A stretch of 64,000 bases of DNA from DATBGO01 sp036558005 (GTDB taxonomy: Bacteria; Actinomycetota; Actinomycetes; Streptosporangiales; Streptosporangiaceae), in the NCBI GenBank assembly GCA_036558005.1, contig DATBGO010000059.1, positions 1 to 64,000 of the forward strand, read 5' to 3'. Both the position numbers and the translations under genes were made by a program. Position 1 is the first letter of the stretch. Each line of letters opens with the position of its first letter. The notes beneath the pieces are model-generated. The model was not told where the DNA came from. It did no database searches and was given only the letters and a program-made list of their open reading frames with translations. Below, piece by piece: positions 54,688-63,688 of this stretch.

Positions 54688-55463
54688 CGGGCCGGCCCGG
54701 GATCGTACTCGTCGTGGCGGCGCCACCAGTGGCCGGTCTCGTCGCGCCCGCGCGGCGCGCGGTCAAGCCACTGGTACATGCCCCACAGGCCGTCCAGCCC
54801 GCGCGCGTACGCCGAGTAGGTGTGGTAGACGACGCCGTCTTCGAGCGCGAAGGCGCTCATGCCCGGCCCTTCGCGCCGGTAGGTCTCCCAGTCCGTGCCC
54901 ACGATCGACTCGGTCCACGCGCTCAGGGATCCCTCCTGGCCGGCCGGCGGCCGCAGGTCCATCTCCCGGAAGTTGTACTCGACTGCTCCCGACAGCCACT
55001 GCTCCCTGGTGACCGCCGCCTGGAAGTCGTAGTTGAAGTCGCTGCCAGCTGACGACGCCCAGGGGAAGGTCCATCCCATCCGCTGCCTGTACGCCTGCAG
55101 GTTCGGCAGCGGGGCCCGCGACACCGCGCACAGCGTGACGTCGTGATTCGCGAGGTGGATCACCGACCCGTTGAAGCCGTCGGCGATCGCCGAGCAGGAC
55201 GGGCAGCCCGCGGTGTAGTCGGGCCCGAACATGAAGTGATAGGTGAGCAGCTGCGAGCGGCCCTGGAACAGGCCGGCGAGGGACGCCGGGCCCTGGTCGG
55301 TCTCGAACCGGTATTCCTTGCCGACCGGCACCCAGGGCAGCTCCTGGCGCCGCCGCGCCAGTTCGTCGCTGCGCCGCGTCAGCTCTTTCTCCGCATCGAG
55401 CAGCTCCAGCCGGGCGGCAAGCCACTCTTCACGTGTCCCGGTCTTGTGACTGGTCATTGTCAT
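54684..55463 (-). CDS. DUF899 thioredoxin-fold protein
   Basis: A 259-residue protein of the DUF899 family, predicted thioredoxin-like. Family marks are EKELTRRSDELARRRQELPW near the start, the ..LLTYHFMFGPDYTAGCPSC region with a CxxC-like pair, and DRAPRGRDE near the end. ATG 55463 follows GAAGGAAG. There is no signal peptide. The biochemical role of the family is not settled. It converges with the Rieske oxygenase gene with overlapping stop codons. Confidence 0.88.
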   Translation of the reverse strand: MTMTSHKTGTREEWLAARLELLDAEKELTRRSDELARRRQELPWVPVGKEYRFETDQGPASLAGLFQGRSQLLTYHFMFGPDYTAGCPSCSAIADGFNGSVIHLANHDVTLCAVSRAPLPNLQAYRQRMGWTFPWASSAGSDFNYDFQAAVTREQWLSGAVEYNFREMDLRPPAGQEGSLSAWTESIVGTDWETYRREGPGMSAFALEDGVVYHTYSAYARGLDGLWGMYQWLDRAPRGRDETGHWWRRHDEYDPGPAR

Positions 55464-55526
55464 CTTCCTTCTCTCGTCTCTTCCTGCTGTCAGGCAGCTG
55501 GTATGGCCCGCGGCGCCGGCAGCGCC

Positions 55527-56234
55527 TCACATCGGCGGCATCAGCCCGGGCACCGACGAAGGCGCGAGGAGGATCCAGGCACCAAGCCCCGCGATCGCGA
55601 GCGCCAGCGGCACATCGGCGGCGGCTCTGGCGGGCAGCGGCTTCTGGGCCAGGACCAGCACGGCGATCACCGACATCCAGGTGACGCTCATGACCCCCAG
55701 CGCGACCAGCATGGCCATCAGCCCGATACTCGAGCCGGCGCAGCAGAGCCCGAACCCGTATCCAGAGCGGACGCCGCCGCGGCACAGCCGGCGCAAGCGC
55801 CGGTTGAGCGGCGTGAGCTCATAGGCGCCGGCCGCGATTGTCACCGCGCCGGCGGCGACTGACCCGTGCGGCCGGTACAGCGCGTACACCGCGGCGCCCG
55901 CCAGTGCCCAGACCGTCAGGTAGGACCCGATGAACAGCGGCACGGCGCGCACTGCGCCGCCGGCCTGAGCGCGTCTCAGCACCGCCGGGGCCGCGCCCGG
56001 CAGCATCATCGCCGCCATCATCAGCACTCACACGCCGATGAAGGACGCGAATGAGCCGAGCCTGGTCGGCACTCCCATGTCCATCCCGCGCATCTGCCAG
56101 ACGGCGATGCCCCAGGACGCGGCGGCGAGCCCGAGCGTCGCCGTCAGCACGGCCGCCATCGCGGCCGCGCTGACCGGTGGCCTGGCCGTCGTCCTGGCGG
56201 TCGTGACGGTGGCGGTGGATCCGTGATCAGTCAT
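55527..56234 (-). pseudogene. DUF2182 membrane protein interrupted by an in-frame TGA
   Basis: One reading frame from ATG 56234 to the stop at 55527 encodes a DUF2182 membrane protein of about 235 residues, except for a TGA at 56028-56030. The sequence before it ends GSFASFIGV and after it continues VLMMAAMMLPGAAPA. Relatives have a tryptophan here (W-x-x-M-x-x-AMMLP), so a single TGG to TGA change explains it. Beyond it are several membrane segments and an otherwise normal tail. A shorter protein could restart at GTG 56027 or ATG codons after it. It may be a pseudogene, a recoded codon or a sequencing error. Confidence 0.72.
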
Positions 56235-56331
56235 GATGTTCCCGGGTTTGGCTGAGCGGGGCTGGCAGGTCCGTGATCGCCCCGGCCGATCGATGCGATC
56301 AGGGAATGCCATGACAGCCCCTCGGCAAGTA

Positions 56332-56372
56332 GCAACCAGTTGGTTGCGACCTTATAGCAACCTGTTGATTGC
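56332..56372. promoter_or_regulatory. Two operator-like palindromes upstream of the DUF2182 gene
   Basis: GCAACCA-GT-TGGTTGC (56332-56347) is a perfect palindrome with a 2-base centre. GCAACCTGTTGATTGC (56357-56372) is a related copy with one mismatched pair, 25 bases further. They are in the 284-base gap between the leftward DUF2182 gene and the rightward sigma-factor gene. Their size and form fit MarR- or TetR-type operators. Confidence 0.6.
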
Positions 56373-56518
56373 GTCAACATCTCCCGTCGGGAGCCAGCGA
56401 GTCACGGGGGTGCGACCTGCGGTTTGCGATGCGCTGTGACAGCGGGGACAGCGATCCGGCCTATCGGGCAATAGCCGGTGAGTGTCCGCCGTCGAAGGGA
56501 CAGAGATGGGAGATTGCG

Positions 56519-57121
56519 ATGCATCAGGTGACTGCGCGAGATGGCCGGGCGCAGCAGGATGACGCAGACGATGCCGGCCTGATCGAGCGGTCGATCGGTG
56601 CGCCGGACTGCTTTGCGGCGCTGTTCGACCGGCACGCGCCCGCCATTTACCGCTATGTCGCGCGGCGGCTGGGACCAGACGCCGCCGACGACCTGGTCGC
56701 GGAGGCGTTCCTGGTCGCCTTCCAGCGGCGGGGCAGCTATGACCGGACGCAGGCTGATGCGCGGCCGTGGCTGTACGGCATTGCCACCAACCTGATCGGC
56801 AGGCGCAGACGCGACGAAGTCAGGTTCCTGCGGGCTATCGCCCGTGCTGGGGTGAGCCCGGCCGCGGAGCCTTTCGCCGACCAGGTCACTGAGCGGGTCG
56901 ACGCCCAGGCGGTCAGGGGTCAGCTCGCGGCCGCGCTGGGCGGCCTGTCCAGCCCGCTGCGGGACACGGTGCTCCTGGTCGCGAGCGGGCTCAGCCACGA
57001 GGAAGTGGCCAGGGCGCTCGGGGTGCCGGCCGGCACTGTCGCGTCCCGGCTGGCCAGGGCCCGCGGGCGACTGCGTTCCGCGCTCGGCGGCGTGAATCCG
57101 ACCCACGACAGAGAGGTATGA
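56519..57121 (+). CDS. ECF sigma factor
   Basis: A 200-residue sigma-70-family (ECF) factor. Region 2 covers about residues 25-95 with FAALFDRHAPAIYRYVARRLG and DLVAEAFLVAFQR; region 4 covers 135-190 with LSHEEVARALGVPAGTVASRLARARGRL. ATG 56519 follows GGGAG by 6 bases. The next gene encodes a membrane protein of the type usually paired with such factors, starting 4 bases after the stop, so it is likely held inactive by that partner. Confidence 0.9.
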   Translation: MHQVTARDGRAQQDDADDAGLIERSIGAPDCFAALFDRHAPAIYRYVARRLGPDAADDLVAEAFLVAFQRRGSYDRTQADARPWLYGIATNLIGRRRRDEVRFLRAIARAGVSPAAEPFADQVTERVDAQAVRGQLAAALGGLSSPLRDTVLLVASGLSHEEVARALGVPAGTVASRLARARGRLRSALGGVNPTHDREV

Positions 57122-57125
57122 GCTG

Positions 57126-58295
57126 GTGAACGAGATGAAGCTAGTCGAGGACTTCTGCGCTGCGCAGCCATTGCCGCAGCCGCAGCGGCTGGCCAGGACG
57201 AGGGCGAGGGTGGTCGCCTCGATCAGCGGCCCGGAGGCGCCCGGCAGCGGGCCGGCTCGCCGGCGGGTACAGGGGCCCGGCCGGGCAAGGGTGCTGACCT
57301 GGCCCCGGCTCGCCGTTACCGGCGCCGCCGCCGGCATCATCGCGGCAACCGCCGCGGCGGCGCTGGGCGCTGGAGCGCTGAGCCCGGGCGGTACCGGTGG
57401 CAGCTCTGCGGCGGCCAGCCCGCTGGCCGGGCGGCCCGCCCGGGCGTTCCTGCTCGCGATGGCCACCCAGGCCGGACGCGCCCAGGTGACCGGCCGGTAC
57501 TTCTGTTCGGCCATCACCCAGGGAGACCGCCAGCTCGTCGGGCCCCGCACCACGCTGCTCATGCCGCTCTGGCAGGACGGCCCGCGGCAGATCCCCGCCG
57601 CACCGCCCGCCGGTTTCCGTTACGCCCTCTTCAGCAGGAGCTACAACGTCGACTGCACGACGCCGTCCGACGACACCCGGCACACGGGTTACAGCCGCGG
57701 CCTCGGCGCCCGGCCAGCGAGCCCGGCGGACGCCAGCGCCTGGCGCCGCGACGGCTCACCCGGTCACTGGACGACGTGGTACACCCATCAGACCGTGTCC
57801 GCGCACCCCGGAACCCGCCGCTACTACACGTTCACCAAGCCCGGCACCAGCCCGTGGGGACGAAGCGATGCGTCACTGCCCGCCGACCCCGCAAAGCTGA
57901 AGGCGATCTTCCTGGCCCACCCGCTGCCAGGGCACCTGAGCCGCAACAACAACATCGCAGAGGAAGCCCTCGCGGTCATGCAAGCGCCCGTCCGGCCGGC
58001 CGTTCACCAGGCCGCGCTCCGGCTTCTCGCCAGCGTGCCCGGAATTCAGATGAAGCCCGGAATGCGAGACCCGGAGGGGCGGGCCGGCACCGCCGTGTGG
58101 ACGCCGGCAATGGCCACCGGATCACTCAGCTACGAGACAAACATCCTCCTGATCGACCCGGCAACGGCCAGCATCCTCAGTTTTGAGACGCTCGCCCGCG
58201 GGTCCGTGGAAGGTGCCCCGTCAGGCACGGTGCTGAACTACACCGCGTTCAGCTTCACCTGGACCAACCGGCTGCCGGCCAAGCCCGGGAGTTAG
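57126..58295 (+). CDS. CU044_5270-family membrane protein, likely anti-sigma partner
   Basis: A 389-residue protein with a cytosolic N-terminus of about 60 residues, one membrane helix (residues 60-82) and a large outer domain. The opening FCAAQPLPQPQRLARTRARV and the architecture match the actinobacterial CU044_5270 family, found directly after ECF sigma genes. GTG 57126 lies 4 bases after the sigma stop. It probably tethers the sigma factor and senses an extracellular signal. Two outer cysteines (YFCSA and NVDCTTP) could form a disulfide. Confidence 0.82.
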   Translation: MNEMKLVEDFCAAQPLPQPQRLARTRARVVASISGPEAPGSGPARRRVQGPGRARVLTWPRLAVTGAAAGIIAATAAAALGAGALSPGGTGGSSAAASPLAGRPARAFLLAMATQAGRAQVTGRYFCSAITQGDRQLVGPRTTLLMPLWQDGPRQIPAAPPAGFRYALFSRSYNVDCTTPSDDTRHTGYSRGLGARPASPADASAWRRDGSPGHWTTWYTHQTVSAHPGTRRYYTFTKPGTSPWGRSDASLPADPAKLKAIFLAHPLPGHLSRNNNIAEEALAVMQAPVRPAVHQAALRLLASVPGIQMKPGMRDPEGRAGTAVWTPAMATGSLSYETNILLIDPATASILSFETLARGSVEGAPSGTVLNYTAFSFTWTNRLPAKPGS

Positions 58296-58313
58296 CCTTC
58301 GCCAGCACGCCGA

Positions 58314-58346
58314 CGGCGCCCTGCGGGAATTTCCCGCAGGGCGCCG
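58314..58346. terminator. Strong hairpin after the sigma/anti-sigma operon
   Basis: A 16-bp perfect inverted repeat (58314-58329 with 58331-58346) around a central T; in practice a 13-14 bp stem with a small loop. It lies 19 bases after the stop and should end transcription from both sides. Confidence 0.75.
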
Positions 58347-58371
58347 TGCGGTTCACGATGCTCCTTGGCAG

Positions 58372-58911
58372 TCAGAGGAATTCACGCAGGATCGCCGCGA
58401 ACGAGGCTGGGTCGTCCACCCAGGGGAAGTGCCCGGTTCGCGGCATCACCGCCAGGCCGGCGTTGCCGAGGAGCGCGGCCAGCTCGCCGACCGACGTGCT
58501 CGTCGGCCAGATGTCGTACTCGCCCGCCACCAGCAGCACCGGCAGCGCCAGCGCCGAGAGCCGCCCGGGCAGCGCGGGATCTGGCTCGAAGCCGGCGTAG
58601 AACCCGTCCGTAGCGGGCTGGGCGAACTGGGCGGGCTCGGCGGCGGCCTGCGCCTGCGCCGCGGCGTTCCACTGCCGGTACAGCAGCGGCGCCGCCAGCC
58701 AGCGGTAGCGCTCCAGTTCCCGCGGCGAATTAGCCTCGGCGTGCAAGGCGGCGACCGCGCCGGAGTACCAGGGCTCGTGTGCCCGCAGCGCCAGCACCTC
58801 GTCTACGCCCAGGTCGGAGGGGATGCCCGCGACGCGAAGCGACGGACCGGTCAGGACGAGATGGCCGAGCCGGTCCGGGCGCCCGGCCGCGGGGTAGTGG
58901 GCGGGCGTTGA
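58372..58911 (-). pseudogene. C-terminal fragment of an alpha/beta hydrolase
   Basis: About 175 residues match the second half of a proline iminopeptidase-like alpha/beta hydrolase: DRLGHLVLTGPSLRVAG, then a cap region, VLLVAGEYDIWP with the catalytic Asp, and MPRTGHFPWVDDP with the catalytic His. The N-terminal half with the HGGPG and nucleophile GxSxG is missing, and homology stops near 58900, where sequence turns into an unrelated frame. There is no start signal. It directly abuts the deleted cysteine synthase gene, so one event may have damaged both. Confidence 0.65.
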
Positions 58912-58943
58912 TGCCGGAATTAGCCGGACGCGGGAGTCGGGAC

Positions 58944-59460
58944 ATGAACGCCACAAGCGGGGCGGGTTCACCAGTTGCCGGGCTGCGGCGCCAGCACCGG
59001 GGCACGATCCTGGATGCGATCGGTGACACCCCGCACCTGGCTCGGCTCCGAGACGCTCGCCCAGCTGCCGGCCGGCACGGTGCCGGATGCTGTGGTCGCC
59101 GGGGTCGGCACCGGCGGCACGATCGCCGGGGTGGGCCAGTGTTTCCGCGCCCGCAACGCCTCTTGCCAGATCGTCGCGGTGGAGCCCAGCGAGTCGTGCA
59201 CCCTGCTGTGCGGTGAGGTGGGCCGGCACCTGATCGACCATGTCGTGGCGATAGACAGCCGCGCCGCGATTGGCGAGATGCGCCGGCTGGCCCGCGAGCA
59301 CGGGTTGTTCGCCGGCCCGAGTTCTGGCGCCAACCTGCTCGCGGCCCGGCGGTTGCGGGCCAGCCAGCCTGCCCTGCGGCAGGTCGTGACGTTCTTTTGC
59401 GACGAGGGCGAGAAATACATCAACGACCACTTCACCTACGAGGACGACTACCCCCGGTGA
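58944..59460 (+). pseudogene. Internally deleted, frameshifted cysteine synthase
   Basis: The frame from ATG 58944 opens as a CysK/CBS-family enzyme (GTILDAIGDTPHLARL). At about 59045 similarity jumps to another frame that encodes the C-terminal half (VVAGVGTGGTIAGVG with the PLP-phosphate loop, then GLFAGPSSGANLLAARR and the end). About 120 residues, including the PLP lysine, are missing. ATG 58944 keeps a GGAG 8 bases upstream. The enzyme cannot be active. Whole relatives are about 310 residues. Confidence 0.72.
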
Positions 59461-59547
59461 CTGGTCACCCCATCAGGGCCGCGGCCGGGCCAGGGACGCC
59501 ATGGCGTCCCCGGGCAGGCGGCCCGGCCATCCAGCCCTGGCCGGCGA

Positions 59548-60471
59548 TCATCGGAGGATCTCGGCTGGCAGGACGGCGTGCACGCCCCAGGTCTGGTTGG
59601 CCACCTGGGTGATGCGCAGGTCGACGCAGGTGCTCGCGAGCGCCAGGGCAGCGCCCTTGCCGAGGTCGAGCAGCGCCTGCAGCCAGCACACCATCGCCTC
59701 CAGCGCGTCGCCCATGGCCGCGTTGAGGTCCGCGTCGAAGCCGAACGTGATCCGCCCGGCCGGTGTCTCGGCGTGGATCGTGCGCAGCGGCCGGCCCGCT
59801 GCCCGGTCGATCACCACCTCGGTCGTCATGGCACATTCGATCGCCGTGCCGCCGACCTCGCCGTCGCCCTGAGCGGCGTGGCCGTCGCCCAGGTAGAGCA
59901 GGGCTCCCGGAACGGTCACCGGAAGATACAAGGTGGTTCCGGCGACCAGTTCCCGGCAGTCGATGTTGCCGCCGCTGGCCGCGCGCGGCGGGGTCGTTGA
60001 GTGCTCGCCCGGCTCTTCCGGGGCGGTGCCCATCACCCCGAGGAACGGAGCCAGGCTCCGGCTGAAGCCTGTGTCGCAGGTCGCCGTGCCCGCACCGGGG
60101 TCGATGTCCCACAGCAGCCAGGACGGCGGCCCGCCGGCCAGCCCGAGGCGGCGGGTAACAGGGGTGTCCCTGGCACCGGCGACCGTCCAGCCCCAGGGAT
60201 CTGGCCGCAGCGACACAAGCCGCAGGCACAGCATGTCGCCCGGCTGCGCCCCGCGCACCATGATCGGCCCCGTCAGGCAGTGGCCACGCCGGCCGGGAAT
60301 CATCAATGGCCGCTTCTCCCCCGGGAATGTCTGCCGCTCGAGGTGCCCGGTGGCGTCGAGCGACCGGACTACCACCGTGTCGCCAGGGTCGATGCACAGG
60401 ACGGGCGCGTGGTCGCGGGAGAGCACATCCGCCGTCGTGCCCGGAGTGGGATCCAGCCGGTGGGTCGTCAC
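59548..60471 (-). CDS. Acetamidase/formamidase family protein
   Basis: A 307-residue member of the FmdA_AmdA family, which hydrolyses formamide, acetamide or similar amides. Family marks: VLCIDPGDTVVV near the start, GPIMVRGAQPGDML, and DGHAAQGDGEVGGTAIE with its metal-binding His and Asp. GTG 60471 is chosen because GAAGGGG precedes it; ATG 60489 is an alternative. It is divergent from the small VOC gene. No urea or amide transport genes are adjacent. Confidence 0.88.
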   Translation of the reverse strand: MTTHRLDPTPGTTADVLSRDHAPVLCIDPGDTVVVRSLDATGHLERQTFPGEKRPLMIPGRRGHCLTGPIMVRGAQPGDMLCLRLVSLRPDPWGWTVAGARDTPVTRRLGLAGGPPSWLLWDIDPGAGTATCDTGFSRSLAPFLGVMGTAPEEPGEHSTTPPRAASGGNIDCRELVAGTTLYLPVTVPGALLYLGDGHAAQGDGEVGGTAIECAMTTEVVIDRAAGRPLRTIHAETPAGRITFGFDADLNAAMGDALEAMVCWLQALLDLGKGAALALASTCVDLRITQVANQTWGVHAVLPAEILR

Positions 60472-60549
60472 GCTCGCGCCCCTTCTCATCGCGCCGGTCA
60501 ACTGTGCACGATCACATTAGATGTCAGCGAACGGGTCTAGCGTCTAGAC

Positions 60550-60990
60550 ATGATGTTCTGGCAGTTGACCATCGACGCGAACGACCCGGCTGTACTGGCC
60601 CGGTTCTGGGCGCAGGCGCTGGGCTATCAGCCGGTGCCGCCGGCCGAGCCAGCGACGACCTGGCACGCGCACTACCACGCCCGGCTGGGCGAGGACGCGG
60701 CCTTCGACGACCGGCTCTTCGACCCGGCCGGGCTGCGCCCGCCGATCAGGTTTCAGCAAGTGCCGGAGGCGAAGGCAGGGAAGAACCGCCTCCATCTCGA
60801 CCTCTACCCCACTGGCCGCGATAACGCGCTGCCCATGCAGCGGCGGATCGAGATCGTCGAGGCGAAGGCCGCCGAACTGATCCGGCTGGGTGCCAGCGTG
60901 CGGAACCGGGCCCGGCGCGACGATCCGGAGGACCCGATCTACTACGTGGTCATGCACGACCCGGAAGGCAACGAGTTCTGCGTCAGCTGA
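60550..60990 (+). CDS. VOC-family protein
   Basis: A 146-residue glyoxalase-like protein of the VOC superfamily with DANDPAVLARFWAQALGYQPV at the start and VMHDPEGNEFCV at the end, as in many actinobacterial small-molecule-binding proteins. ATG 60550 directly follows GTCTAGAC, a palindrome, with no ribosome-binding site, so its transcript may be leaderless. Its ligand is unknown. Confidence 0.82.
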   Translation: MMFWQLTIDANDPAVLARFWAQALGYQPVPPAEPATTWHAHYHARLGEDAAFDDRLFDPAGLRPPIRFQQVPEAKAGKNRLHLDLYPTGRDNALPMQRRIEIVEAKAAELIRLGASVRNRARRDDPEDPIYYVVMHDPEGNEFCVS

Positions 60991-61152
60991 AACTCACAGC
61001 GGGCAGCGGGCATGCCAAATAGTCATATTATGCGCAATATGTGACATAGGCGGTTTGCCGTAGACGGCAGGATCGCAGCCCCGTACCATACAGCCACAAG
61101 AGCCTATTCGCCTGCACAATGGCCGGCGGGCTCTACTGTCGTGGGGGATCGA

Positions 61153-62457
61153 ATGTCAACGCAAACCGAGCCTGCTCTGGCAACCGGAGACATAAATGTC
61201 CAGCGCGCGTTCCGGCTGGGCTGGCGATTTGCTCAGCTGTACCATGAACCTCATCGTGCGACTCTTGAGGCTAGCGCGAGGACCGGGAAACTGCCTAAGC
61301 ACCTGCCGAGTCTCGGCGAGCTCAGCGCCGGTAACCGCACTGAGCTGATCCTGCGGGAAATCGAGCATGACATCACGGCGCTAAAGCCTGAGCTGGCAGC
61401 CGCTGATGATGACGACCCGGCGTCCTTGGACACGATGTTAAAGGTCATGCGCGGGCCCATCGACAGCAAGGGGAAGAAGACTCAGGTACTCCTGACCTTC
61501 CGCCGCCTCAGGATAGAAATCGGCGCTGACGATGCGCACCTCAGCACGGCCATCGACCTTGGCCGCATGCTCGCCGACACCGTCATCCTCGCGAACTCCC
61601 CCGGCGCCTACCTGACCGAGTTCGAAACCAGCCGGCTCCAGAATGCCTACGAATGGCTCGAAGACCTGCACACGTCCTTCCCCGATCATGCCTCCGACGC
61701 TGTCAAGGGATCACTCCAGTACTGGCAGCAATGGGTGGCAAATACCGGCGGGGTAGCGCCCGCCGGGCAAGACCAGCGGGTCAGGCGGATGCTCAGCCTC
61801 CAGGGAGAGCGGTGGCGGCGGCTGCTGTCCGGCGAAATACTCGCTCGCGATCTGCTCTCCGCCGACAGTTACCGCAAGGCAGCCAGTGACTACCTTGGCC
61901 GGATCGGCAGGCTTGTCTGGAGCTTCGTGCGCCGCTTCTGGCTGGCGGTCATCATCGTGCTCGGCGGCACCGGCGCCATCGTCTGGACCATCGTCGCCTA
62001 CGCGCCAGGCGGAGCGGCATCGGTGGCAGCCCTCATCGCGACCGCGGCCGGGTCGCTGGGCGTCTCCTGGAAGACCGTAGGATCCACGCTCGGCAAGGTG
62101 GCCACGCAGGCCGAGCAGCCACTGTGGAACGCGGAAGTCGTCGAGGCAATCGTCGTAGCCACCTTCATACCTCCGGTTGAGATGAAGGACCGGGCCATTA
62201 CCTCGCTGCGCAAGCAGGCGAGCGGTCCCAAGGCGCTGGCTGGCGCGCCTCCAGCACAGGGCGAGCCAGCCCCGCCGCCTGAGCCCGGCGGAGAAAGCCT
62301 GAACGCTCTGCCGGGCAGCGAGCAAGCCCCAGCCGGACAGGCCGCAGGCGAACTGGCCGCGGCGCTGCCGTCAGCCAGCAATCGCCCGGACCATGACGGG
62401 CCTATCCCGAAGGCCGCCATCGAGCCCGTGGCTGACCCAGCCGCGCCAGCACCATGA
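61153..62457 (+). CDS. Unknown membrane protein
   Basis: A 434-residue protein I do not recognise. Residues 1-255 are soluble and mostly helical, with a charged region around ELAAADDDDPASLD. Two membrane helices follow (about 262-285, WLAVIIVLGGTGAIVWTIVA, and 290-310), then a basic helix and a proline/alanine/glutamate-rich tail of about 75 residues. ATG 61153 is chosen because GGGGG lies 6-7 bases upstream; GTG 61141 is possible. It is followed by two secreted-protein genes and may act with them at the cell surface, but this is inference. Confidence 0.65.
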   Translation: MSTQTEPALATGDINVQRAFRLGWRFAQLYHEPHRATLEASARTGKLPKHLPSLGELSAGNRTELILREIEHDITALKPELAAADDDDPASLDTMLKVMRGPIDSKGKKTQVLLTFRRLRIEIGADDAHLSTAIDLGRMLADTVILANSPGAYLTEFETSRLQNAYEWLEDLHTSFPDHASDAVKGSLQYWQQWVANTGGVAPAGQDQRVRRMLSLQGERWRRLLSGEILARDLLSADSYRKAASDYLGRIGRLVWSFVRRFWLAVIIVLGGTGAIVWTIVAYAPGGAASVAALIATAAGSLGVSWKTVGSTLGKVATQAEQPLWNAEVVEAIVVATFIPPVEMKDRAITSLRKQASGPKALAGAPPAQGEPAPPPEPGGESLNALPGSEQAPAGQAAGELAAALPSASNRPDHDGPIPKAAIEPVADPAAPAP

Positions 62458-62507
62458 TTCAAGATTTATCCCACATTTCCTAAAGCCCTGCCGTGCATCC
62501 TGGCCAC

Positions 62508-63137
62508 ATGCGCACACTTCGCCTCTTGCTGCCCCTATCCATCCTGGCGTCGCTGACCCTGGCTCTGCCGCTCGCGCTGCCCGCGTCGGCAGCCAGCTCA
62601 GGACGGCCGCACGCTCAAGCCAGTCACGGTGCCGCTGTCGTCCCGCAGGGAAACGGCAAGCCCTGCATGGGCATCTGCTGGCAGATCTACAGTATTGGTA
62701 AGGCTTTCACGATCAACGGCACATGGCGTGACTGTGTCCAGGTCTCGCCGACGCCAGGCTTCAAGAAGAGCTACACCTGCTCGTTCACCGGAACCATCTC
62801 CAATTCCTTCTCGAACACCATCGGTCTTTCAGCTGATCTGATTAGCGTGAGTGTCGGCTATAGCGTCACGTACAGCACCTCGATCACCGGCGGGACCACC
62901 TACACGCCGGTCAATCAGAAAGCCCGTGGCGAAGTGGAGTGGGCCAACCAGTACAGCGCCAACGCGCTGCATGAACGCCAGCTGGATCAGGGCAAGCCGG
63001 ACGGCAAGACCCGCACCGGGCGTGCTCAGCATTGGGAGCAGCCGGTGAGCCGGTTCATCCCGGCGGGAACGACCACCGCATCGACCGCGGGCACGTTCCG
63101 GAACAAGCACTGGAGCTGCAAGAACCGGTGCCCGTGA
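62508..63137 (+). CDS. Unknown secreted cysteine-containing protein
   Basis: A 209-residue protein with a signal peptide (residues 1-29, MRTLRLLLPL to ASAAS). The mature part has six cysteines: GKPCMGICWQ, RDCVQ, YTCSF and SCKNRCP at the end. The middle is Ser/Thr-rich and beta-like (GLSADLISVSVGYSVTYSTS), as in secreted beta-sandwich or pore-like proteins. ATG 62508 gives the best signal peptide; GTG 62493 is also possible. Its stop overlaps the start of the lipoprotein gene, so the two are coupled. The function is unknown. Confidence 0.7.
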   Translation: MRTLRLLLPLSILASLTLALPLALPASAASSGRPHAQASHGAAVVPQGNGKPCMGICWQIYSIGKAFTINGTWRDCVQVSPTPGFKKSYTCSFTGTISNSFSNTIGLSADLISVSVGYSVTYSTSITGGTTYTPVNQKARGEVEWANQYSANALHERQLDQGKPDGKTRTGRAQHWEQPVSRFIPAGTTTASTAGTFRNKHWSCKNRCP

Positions 63138-63577
63138 GCCCGCTGCCGCGGTCTGTGCCCGTGGTCTTGGCTGTCCTGGCCCTCGCTGCGTGCAACAGCG
63201 GGGGCCAGCGGTCAGCAGCGCACCAGACCGCCGCTCAGCGCCGCGCGGCCGTCGATCATTTCCTGGCCGGGACGAAGACCGCCGGGGCCAGGCACAACGC
63301 GAGAGCGCTCCGCGCCGCTCTGACGCCTGGCCTCCCGGCACTGAAGATCGAGGAGACGTGCCTGGGCGGCGGCATGCTGAAGGCCACGGTCAGGTTCCCC
63401 GGCCGCAAGCCAGTGCCGTTCACCGGGACATGCGGCGGGCCGCCCGCGCGCTCGCCCCTGGTCGCCGGGGTGTCTTTCTCGCCCCGCCATCCCCGTGCCG
63501 AGGTGGCCACGGTGATCGTCCAGCCCGCTAAGGGGCAGGACTACTGGATAGGCATCGGGGCCGGCAGATCATCCTGA
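63134..63577 (+). CDS. Small unknown lipoprotein
   Basis: A 147-residue protein starting at GTG 63134 in a GTGA overlap with the upstream stop. The signal peptide ends in a lipobox (ALAAC), so it is anchored outside the membrane. The mature part has a short helical region and a beta-rich end with two cysteines (EETCLGGG and TGTCGGPP) that could pair. It has no recognisable family. The coupling suggests it acts with the secreted protein before it, perhaps as a partner or immunity protein. Confidence 0.7.
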   Translation: MSPLPRSVPVVLAVLALAACNSGGQRSAAHQTAAQRRAAVDHFLAGTKTAGARHNARALRAALTPGLPALKIEETCLGGGMLKATVRFPGRKPVPFTGTCGGPPARSPLVAGVSFSPRHPRAEVATVIVQPAKGQDYWIGIGAGRSS

Positions 63578-63688
63578 CCCCCGGGACCCGGGACCGGGCG
63601 GGTCACGACGCTCGACCTTAGCGTGACGATCTATGCTGGAAGGATTGAATAGCCTTGGCCTGCTGATAATACGATCAGGAGTTTAGCG

